DNA from: UBA2882 sp045542735
GTDB lineage: Bacteria; Bacillota; Clostridia; Lachnospirales; Lachnospiraceae
Direction: 5' to 3'
Length of the DNA stretch: 64,000 nucleotides
Assembly (NCBI GenBank): GCA_045542735.1
Contig: JAZQLQ010000004.1
Span: forward strand, 1-64,000
The stretch's first letter is position 1; each line of letters opens with the position of its first letter. A program made the position numbers and the translations under genes. This document shows, in pieces, positions 59,252 through 64,000 of this stretch. The notes beneath the pieces are model-generated. The model did not search any database and had not been told where the DNA came from. It was given only the letters and a program-made list of their open reading frames with translations.

Positions 59252-60529
59252 ATGAAAAAAAGAGTACTGATGATTATGATGGCTATTGTCATGACAGCAA
59301 GCTTAACTGCATGTGGCGGAAGTGAATCCGGAAAAGACAAAGACGTAAGCAAAGTAGAAGAGAGTGAAGAGGAAGACGAAGACGAGGCTGACGAAGAAGA
59401 GGAAGCTGACGCAAAAGAAGAAAGAAAAAAAGATAAGGGCAAAGATAAAGATAAAGACGATTCCGATACTCCTGTAATTGGTAACGATGTTGATGATTAT
59501 GACGGTTTTGAACATTTGGCAGCTTATACCATTACCGGTGAAGATGCAACAGCAGTTGTATATGCTCCCAAAGATGAATATGCTTTTGGCGGCGGCGAAG
59601 AAAGCTATGTTGGCACAGAATTGAATGGTGTATACGTAGAATATGACATTGATGCTTATATCCAGCTTGACCAGGAAAATTTCAGCGCAGAAGAAAACAT
59701 TGATTACTATGTATCTGACTGGTATGATTACAGATTGGATGATGACGATACCTTAGACGCAGAGATGTCTGAAGTAAAAACTGTTGGCGATGACGCAGCA
59801 TATGCAACCATCACTAGAGTTGAGTATGACGATATAGACGACAGAAACTATTTTGTATGGGAATTATACTACTTATATCAGACAGATGAAAAAGTAATCT
59901 TAGCAGAGATCCAGGTTGATTCCTGCTATGATATCGAAGGTGCAGAAGATGTTGTAAAAGAATTAGAACAGTATCTGGATGCAAAAGTTGACTTTGACGC
60001 AGATGAACTTCAGGATATGGCAGATAGCTGCGACCCCGGAGAGAGACCGGAAGATGATGATGACGATGTTATAGGCGGTGGAGCAAATGCAGACGGAACT
60101 TTCTCCACAGACTACTGGACATTTGAATTACCCGAAGATTGGGATGCTGATCCTTTAATGGAAGATACAAACCAGTATGCATATGCGCCTGATGGAGATA
60201 TCGAAAGTGCAGAATGTGCAGTTATAATCCAGTCTGAGTATATTGGTGAAGATACCAGCATTATCGAAGATATGGATGAAGATGAAGTAATGGATTATAT
60301 CGAAGAAGTTATGGCAGAGGATATTGCTGATCCTGAATGTGAAATGCTCGGACATACTTCTGTAGGTTATACCATCAAAGCTACTTTCGTATACGAAGGT
60401 ATTGATGCAGTGGCATACTTTGTATTTGATGACTACTATGCACATACCGTAATGGCAATGCAGTACGGTGGTGGTACAGAAGCATTTGATGTTGCTGAAG
60501 ACATTATCTACTCTGCAGAGAAAAACTAA
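59252..60529 (+). CDS. Acidic lipoprotein of unknown function
   Basis: A 425-residue protein with a lipobox-like SLTAC after a hydrophobic signal (1-21). A low-complexity region rich in Glu, Asp and Lys follows (about 27-75: SEEEDEDEADEEEEADAKEE, then KDKGKDKDKDD). The rest is two regions of about 160 and 130 residues, strongly acidic with many Tyr and Asp residues (VEYDIDAYIQLDQENF, then DYWTFELPEDWDADPL). AGGAGG precedes the ATG. No family was recognised. It ends the envelope operon. Confidence 0.7.
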   Translation: MKKRVLMIMMAIVMTASLTACGGSESGKDKDVSKVEESEEEDEDEADEEEEADAKEERKKDKGKDKDKDDSDTPVIGNDVDDYDGFEHLAAYTITGEDATAVVYAPKDEYAFGGGEESYVGTELNGVYVEYDIDAYIQLDQENFSAEENIDYYVSDWYDYRLDDDDTLDAEMSEVKTVGDDAAYATITRVEYDDIDDRNYFVWELYYLYQTDEKVILAEIQVDSCYDIEGAEDVVKELEQYLDAKVDFDADELQDMADSCDPGERPEDDDDDVIGGGANADGTFSTDYWTFELPEDWDADPLMEDTNQYAYAPDGDIESAECAVIIQSEYIGEDTSIIEDMDEDEVMDYIEEVMAEDIADPECEMLGHTSVGYTIKATFVYEGIDAVAYFVFDDYYAHTVMAMQYGGGTEAFDVAEDIIYSAEKN

Positions 60530-60544
60530 TCCATTGGATAAAAG

Positions 60545-60577
60545 AAAGACCTGTTGAAAAAAATCAGCAGGTCTTTT
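60545..60577 (+). terminator. Terminator after the acidic lipoprotein gene
   Basis: AAAGACCTGTTGA (60545-60557) pairs with TCAGCAGGTCTTT (60564-60576) with one G-U pair, followed by a T-rich stretch. Confidence 0.88.
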
Positions 60578-60613
60578 ATTATATAAATAAAAAAGATAGG
60601 GATCGGTTACCAT

Positions 60614-61234
60614 ATGAGTGAAGAACAAAACAATATGAATCTGACATATATCGTAGAGGGTTATGCCTTTGACTCCAAAGAGGAAGCGGAGCAGGCAGAA
60701 CGTGAACTTGCCAAGGTACGCACTTTAAATGCAAAGCTTGATCAAGACAATCTGGCAGCCATCAAGATGGTATATCTCTCTGCCTTGGAGCAAAATATAT
60801 TTGAGACACAGATTGGTCTGTCCTATCTGCGTAATCTTCAGATTCATCTGATTAATGAAGGTGTATTGAAAAGCGATGAAAAACCATTGCCCATCCAACA
60901 CTCCAAACACAAGCTGGATTTGGAAATCAGACGGATTAAAGAAGAATATCGTGAGGAAGCCAAGGAAGTTCGTGAAGAAGCCCGTAAACGTGTGCAGGCA
61001 GAGCGTGAACTGGCCAAACAGGCAAGGATGAAATGTCGCAGCATGGCTCTTGCCATCGGTGTCCTTTGTGCTTTGGTAATCGGCATGTTTATCATCACCT
61101 TTACCGGTGATAATCCCAATATCATAAACTATAAAAATGCTCTGGAAAACCAATACTCCGAGTGGGAGCAGGAATTGGATGAAAGAGAAGCCGTGATCCG
61201 AGAAAAGGAAGAGGAATTAAATATTCAACCGTAA
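60614..61234 (+). CDS. Coiled-coil membrane-anchored protein of unknown function
   Basis: A 206-residue protein. Residues 1-95 are a soluble N-terminal domain (YIVEGYAFDSKEEAEQAERELAKV). A long charged helix with heptad-like pattern runs at about 98-145 (EIRRIKEEYREEAKEVREEARKRVQAERELAKQA). A transmembrane segment follows (about 148-165), then a short tail with another charged helix. No family was recognised. It lies between two terminators and upstream of the response regulator. Confidence 0.65.
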   Translation: MSEEQNNMNLTYIVEGYAFDSKEEAEQAERELAKVRTLNAKLDQDNLAAIKMVYLSALEQNIFETQIGLSYLRNLQIHLINEGVLKSDEKPLPIQHSKHKLDLEIRRIKEEYREEAKEVREEARKRVQAERELAKQARMKCRSMALAIGVLCALVIGMFIITFTGDNPNIINYKNALENQYSEWEQELDEREAVIREKEEELNIQP

Positions 61235-61311
61235 GCAGCGGATTTCACAGAATTTACATATTCTTATGTTATGATGAATCCTGTGTAACAGTTTAGAAAG
61301 GTTGAGCATCT

Positions 61312-61998
61312 ATGGATAAATTGAAAATTCTTGTGGTGGATGATGAAAGCAGAATGCGCAAGTTGGTCCGAGACTTTTTGGTCCGCAGTCATTTTGAAGT
61401 CATTGAGGCAGAAGACGGCGCACAGGCTTTGGATATATTTTTTGAACAAAATGACATTGCCCTGATCCTATTGGATGTGATGATGCCCAAGATGGACGGA
61501 TGGCAGGTGTGCCGTGAAGTACGCGCCTACTCCAAGGTGCCTATTATCATGCTGACAGCCAAATCTGATGAGCAGGATGAGCTCCAAGGCTTTGAACTGG
61601 GTGTGGATGAATACATTACCAAGCCTTTCAGTCCCAAGATCCTGGTAGCCCGTGTGGAAGCTGTGCTTCGACGCAGCGGTAACTCTGCAATCGGAGAGGA
61701 AATCCTGATTGCCGGCAATATAAAAGTAGATAAAACAGCCCATATTGTCACCATCGATGATAAACCCATAGACTTAAGCTATAAAGAATTTGAACTCTTG
61801 ACCTATTTTATGGAAAACAGAGGCATTGCATTATCCCGTGAAGTCATCTTAAACCATGTGTGGAACTATGATTACTTCGGCGATGCCCGTACCATCGACA
61901 CCCACGTAAAGAAACTACGCAGCAAAATGGGTGAATACGGTGCCTGCATCAAGACCATCTGGGGGATGGGGTATAAGTTTAGCGTAGACAACGAGTAA
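61312..61998 (+). CDS. OmpR/PhoB family response regulator
   Basis: A 228-residue two-component regulator. The receiver domain has the acidic pocket Asp10-Asp11, the phosphorylation site Asp55 in LILLDVMMPKMDGW, and the conserved Lys in YITKPFSPK. The C-terminal winged helix (about 130-226) contains SYKEFELLTYFMENRG and TIDTHVKKLRSKMG. No histidine kinase gene follows; the next 540 bp hold the toxin locus. The regulator is therefore an orphan here, or its kinase lies outside the window. Confidence 0.95.
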   Translation: MDKLKILVVDDESRMRKLVRDFLVRSHFEVIEAEDGAQALDIFFEQNDIALILLDVMMPKMDGWQVCREVRAYSKVPIIMLTAKSDEQDELQGFELGVDEYITKPFSPKILVARVEAVLRRSGNSAIGEEILIAGNIKVDKTAHIVTIDDKPIDLSYKEFELLTYFMENRGIALSREVILNHVWNYDYFGDARTIDTHVKKLRSKMGEYGACIKTIWGMGYKFSVDNE

Positions 61999-62021
61999 AA
62001 GTATTTATTTGGAAAATCAAC

Positions 62022-62049
62022 TTGTAATACTTTCTATTTTTGTTATAAT
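62022..62049 (+). promoter_or_regulatory. Promoter of the candidate antitoxin RNA
   Basis: TTGTAA (62022-62027) and TATAAT (62044-62049) are 16 nt apart, with TGT before the -10. Confidence 0.7.
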
Positions 62050-62089
62050 GTAATTAACAAAAGGCAATCGCCATTTATGCCCTTTAGGG

Positions 62090-62105
62090 TACAGAGTGGT
62101 TGACC
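62090..62105 (+). repeat. Inverted repeat, plus-strand copy of the shared 5' module
   Basis: TACAGAGTGGTTGACC here and TACAGGGTGGTTGACC on the minus strand (62301-62286) differ at one position and flank the toxin gene. Confidence 0.7.
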
Positions 62106-62123
62106 AATAAGATTAGGACAAAT

Positions 62124-62159
62124 ACCTTCCCTCACTCGCCAAAGTACAGGGAAGGTTTT
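62124..62159. terminator. Bidirectional terminator of the type I locus
   Basis: ACCTTCCCT (62124-62132) pairs perfectly with AGGGAAGGT (62148-62156), followed by TTTTGTT on the plus strand. The minus strand has a weaker T-rich tail (ATTTGT). Confidence 0.75.
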
Positions 62160-62165
62160 GTTATG

Positions 62166-62255
62166 TTAGTGACAAATCAAATAAATGAATGTCAGTAGTG
62201 CTAGGAGAAACATTCCAAAAGACATCAGGTCTTTAAAATCGAATTTGTTCTTCAT
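62166..62255 (-). CDS. Small hydrophobic type I toxin candidate (Hol-Tox/TxpA-like)
   Basis: A 29-residue peptide: MKNKFDFKDLMSFGMFLLAL, then LTFIYLICH. A short polar N-terminus followed by DLMSFGMFLLALLTFI resembles putative holin-like toxins and the TxpA/BsrG type I toxins, which insert into the membrane. GGAGGT lies 7 nt before the ATG, and is buried in a 9-bp hairpin (62263-62288). A strong promoter lies at 62336-62364. The plus-strand frame over the same bases has no ribosome binding site or family. Confidence 0.75.
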   Translation of the reverse strand: MKNKFDFKDLMSFGMFLLALLTFIYLICH

Positions 62256-62262
62256 AAGCATC

Positions 62263-62288
62263 ACCTCCATTCTATGTAAAATGGAGGT
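62263..62288 (-). promoter_or_regulatory. Hairpin sequestering the toxin ribosome binding site
   Basis: On the minus strand ACCTCCATT (62288-62280) pairs perfectly with AATGGAGGT (62271-62263) around an 8-nt loop, covering the GGAGGT site. Comparable sequestering occurs in other type I toxin mRNAs. Confidence 0.75.
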
Positions 62289-62301
62289 CAACCACCCTGT
62301 A
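62286..62301 (-). repeat. Inverted repeat, minus-strand copy of the shared 5' module
   Basis: TACAGGGTGGTTGACC on the minus strand, with GGCAATCG just upstream (62312-62305). It matches the plus-strand copy at 62090-62105. Confidence 0.7.
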
Positions 62302-62335
62302 TCACGATTGCCGGTAGCGAATTGCTACTGGCATT

Positions 62336-62364
62336 ATTATATCATGCAATTTAACAGAACACAA
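62336..62364 (-). promoter_or_regulatory. Promoter of the type I toxin mRNA
   Basis: On the minus strand, TTGTGT (62364-62359) and TATAAT (62341-62336) are 17 nt apart, with an extended -10 TGA. Confidence 0.75.
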
Positions 62365-62444
62365 GTTCGGAGGTGTAAAAACAAAATATAATAAATGAAA
62401 TATTGAAAAATATAAAGAGCGGCAGACGGAGTTGTATATGTAAA

Positions 62445-62463
62445 ATTTACCCATAAGGTTAAT
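62445..62463. promoter_or_regulatory. higBA operator 1 (imperfect palindrome)
   Basis: ATTTACC-CATAA-GGTTAAT is an imperfect palindrome upstream of the -35, related in sequence to operator 2. Confidence 0.55.
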
Positions 62464-62469
62464 TATATG

Positions 62470-62498
62470 TTGACCTAACGATGATAGAATGGTAAAAT
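62470..62498 (+). promoter_or_regulatory. higBA promoter
   Basis: TTGACC (62470-62475) and TAAAAT (62493-62498) are 17 nt apart, with an extended -10 TGG. It lies between the two operators. Confidence 0.75.
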
Positions 62499-62522
62499 TT
62501 ATTTACCTTATAGGTAAATAAA
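62498..62522. promoter_or_regulatory. higBA operator 2 (perfect palindrome)
   Basis: TTTATTTACCT, 3 nt, AGGTAAATAAA: a perfect 11-bp inverted repeat covering the expected transcript start, just before the higB ribosome binding site. Confidence 0.75.
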
Positions 62523-62537
62523 AAAGGAGGGATGCGA

Positions 62538-62837
62538 TTGCATGTAGAATACAAAAGTAAAAAGATTGAAAGAATATGTACCAACCGACATGAAGCAGAA
62601 AAGATCCATGGTAGAGAAATGGCGGAGAAAATCCATCAAAGAATTGATGAGATAAAAGCGATGCCGAATGTAGAAATAATGGTGCAATATAGAGTTGGTA
62701 GATGTCATTTGTTGAAAGGAAAAAGAAAAGACCAATATGCTGTTGACTTAGTACAGCCATACCGATTAGTGTTTGAAAAAAAGAAAAATCAAATAGAAGT
62801 AGTGAATATTATAGAAATAGTAGATTATCATAAGTGA
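62538..62837 (+). CDS. higB: HigB-like toxin (RelE superfamily)
   Basis: A 99-residue basic protein of the plasmid-maintenance killer (HigB) type, which cleaves ribosome-bound mRNA. N-terminal HVEYKSKKIERICTNRHEAEK and C-terminal YAVDLVQPYRLVFEKKKNQIEVVNIIEIVDYHK match the family. The start chosen is TTG at 62538, with AGGAGG 7 nt upstream; the ATG at 62532 is almost touching that site. The antitoxin gene follows 52 nt later. A palindromic operator precedes it. Confidence 0.9.
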   Translation: MHVEYKSKKIERICTNRHEAEKIHGREMAEKIHQRIDEIKAMPNVEIMVQYRVGRCHLLKGKRKDQYAVDLVQPYRLVFEKKKNQIEVVNIIEIVDYHK

Positions 62838-62889
62838 AAATAAGAGATTAGATATAGATTAAATTGTAATTGACTAAGGAGTGAGTGTG

Positions 62890-63942
62890 ATGGAGAAAAG
62901 TCGTAGTTATATAGCAATACCACCCGGAGCCACCATAAAAGAACAGATTGTTGACAGAAAAATGAATCAGAAAGAGTTTGCACTACGGATGGGCATGTCA
63001 GAGAAACATATCAGCAAATTGATTAATGGAGAAGTTCAACTCACAATAGATGTTGCAAGAAGATTAGAAATGGTTTTGGGTATTCCGGCGCAATTTTGGT
63101 GTAATTTAGAAAGCTTATATCGAGAAAAAATAGCAAAAGTAAAAGAAGAAAATGCAATGGAACAAGATGTAGAGCTGGTTAAAAAATTCCCTTACAAAGA
63201 AATGGCAAAAAACGGATGGGTGGAAGATGTTACAAAAGGTACAGAACGAGCAACCAGATTGCGTAAATATTTTGAAGTTGTAGAATTAGGATTATTAAAT
63301 AAAAAATTGATTCCGGCAGGAATAGCCTGTAGACAATTGGCTGAATCAGAAAAAAGTTATTATGCGCTAGTTGCATGGGCACAAAAAGCTAAAATAGAAG
63401 GCAGAAAATGCGAAACAAAATCCATCAATATAAAAAGATTGAAAAAGTATTTGACGGAAATAAGAAAAATGACTGTAATGAAGCCTGAAAAATTTTGTCC
63501 ACAATTGCAGTCAATGTTAGCAGAGTGTGGAATTGCTATTGTATTTTTACCGCATATCGGAGGTTCTTTTTTACATGGAGCAACTTTCTACGATGGTAAT
63601 AAGATTATTCTGGGTTTAACAGTACGTGGAAAAGATGCAGATATATTCTGGTTTAGTCTATTTCATGAACTGGGTCATATTATATTGGGCCATCTTGAAA
63701 AAAGTGATGGGACCACACAAGAAGATGAAGATGCGGCAGATCAGTTCGCAGAAGAGATATTATTAGCTAAAAGAGATTTTATGACGTATGTGGATTCTTA
63801 TGTTGTGAACGAATCGACGATTTTAGAGTTCTCACAAAAGCAAGGAATAGATGCGGGAATTGTACTTGGACGTCTCCAAAAATATGGATATGTAGAATAT
63901 GGTTGGTACAAAAACTTAAAAACTAAATATGCCATTGCATAA
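62890..63942 (+). CDS. higA: HigA-like antitoxin fused to an ImmA/IrrE metalloprotease domain
   Basis: A 350-residue protein. The N-terminal about 80 residues are a HigA-type XRE helix-turn-helix (IPPGATIKEQIVDRKMNQKEFALRMGMSEKHISKLING). The C-terminal half is an ImmA/IrrE (DUF955) domain with the zinc motif HELGH at residues 259-263 and a downstream Glu-rich ADQFAEEILL. The fusion means the repressor-antitoxin could be self-cleaved or could cleave a partner. The ATG at 62890 has AAGGAG upstream. A terminator follows. Confidence 0.9.
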   Translation: MEKSRSYIAIPPGATIKEQIVDRKMNQKEFALRMGMSEKHISKLINGEVQLTIDVARRLEMVLGIPAQFWCNLESLYREKIAKVKEENAMEQDVELVKKFPYKEMAKNGWVEDVTKGTERATRLRKYFEVVELGLLNKKLIPAGIACRQLAESEKSYYALVAWAQKAKIEGRKCETKSINIKRLKKYLTEIRKMTVMKPEKFCPQLQSMLAECGIAIVFLPHIGGSFLHGATFYDGNKIILGLTVRGKDADIFWFSLFHELGHIILGHLEKSDGTTQEDEDAADQFAEEILLAKRDFMTYVDSYVVNESTILEFSQKQGIDAGIVLGRLQKYGYVEYGWYKNLKTKYAIA

Positions 63943-63953
63943 AGATGTGTCAG

Positions 63954-63990
63954 AAAAATTGCGGTCCCAAAACTCGACCGCAATTTTTGC
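63954..63990 (+). terminator. Terminator after the higBA module
   Basis: AAAAATTGCGGTC (63954-63966) pairs perfectly with GACCGCAATTTTT (63976-63988). The A/T flanks let it work in both directions. Confidence 0.9.
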
Positions 63991-64000
63991 TTGTCTTGGC

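Larger units (their letters stand above)
62056..62160 (+). ncRNA. Candidate antitoxin small RNA of a type I toxin locus
   Basis: The promoter at 62022 and the terminator at 62124-62159 define an RNA of about 105 nt with no ORF of note. It converges on the toxin gene, and the two transcripts would overlap at the shared terminator. It contains GGCAATCG (62063-62070) and TACAGAGTGGTTGACC (62090-62105), which also occur near the 5' end of the toxin mRNA. Confidence 0.5.

Noticed and set aside
62185..62391. Plus-strand ORF of 68 codons over the type I toxin locus
   Set aside because: It runs antisense to the toxin and across its hairpin and promoter, has no ribosome binding site and looks like no known protein.

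Overview
The window looks like a chromosomal segment of a low-to-mid GC, spore-forming, anaerobic Firmicute of the Clostridia, most likely a Lachnospiraceae member. This rests on protein resemblance (GerA/SpoVAF and SpoIVA spore proteins, anaerobic NrdDG, a long divergent PRPP synthetase, an ABC-2 permease/CPBP fusion) and on conserved gene order. The species cannot be named from sequence alone. No rRNA, tRNA, prophage, insertion sequence or CRISPR array was seen. Most of the window is housekeeping DNA on the plus strand.

Region by region. 1-7.4 kb is a lower-glycolysis block: gap (cut by the window edge), pgk, a DUF3592 membrane protein, tpiA, then a lipoprotein and a reverse-strand cation efflux gene, then gpmI. 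7.4-9.7 kb holds a radical SAM protein and a YitT transporter. 9.8-28 kb is the conserved SRP/ribosome-maturation block ylxM-ffh-rpsP-khpA-rimM-trmD-rplS-lepB-rbgA-lepB-rnhB-ylqG-ylqH, interrupted by a RelE-type toxin-antitoxin pair and by an ABC exporter plus a large GT-C-like membrane protein. It continues into an ABC-F protein, traX, yraN and pgeF. A 260-bp intergenic stretch (28.10-28.36 kb) carries four copies of an unexplained 39-40 bp repeat.

28.4-34.1 kb holds prs (reverse) diverging from DUF512-der-plsY-gpsA. 34.2-38.5 kb is accessory: an Rpn nuclease, an XRE regulator with a palindromic operator, a zinc-ribbon membrane protein, a WG-repeat lipoprotein, and a remnant of a second rpn gene with its own copy of the terminator. 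38.5-43.1 kb holds metF (reverse), a MoxR/VWA pair and spoIVA. 43.2-48.3 kb is nucleoside salvage (punA, cdd, an amidohydrolase), then a membrane MutS-like ATPase, rnhA and a 56-residue membrane protein. 48.4-54 kb holds a WYL regulator, an aminotransferase, and nrdD-nrdG-dut behind tandem NrdR boxes. 54-61 kb holds a spore germination protein, DegV, a GH25-GH3 two-domain lipoprotein and other envelope proteins. 61.3-64 kb holds a response regulator without an adjacent kinase, a candidate type I toxin-antitoxin locus (29-residue hydrophobic toxin, convergent small RNA), and an autoregulated HigB/HigA-ImmA module.

Four items stand out. (1) The four-copy repeat near 28.1-28.4 kb. (2) Two sporulation genes (spoIVA, gerA-like) whose Shine-Dalgarno sequence lies in the 3' arm of a terminator hairpin that ends at the start codon. 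(3) The type I toxin locus, whose two convergent transcripts share the same 5' sequence module. (4) The rpn 3'-end and terminator duplication bracketing about 3 kb of accessory genes. All promoter, terminator and start calls are by eye against consensus; no database search was run.
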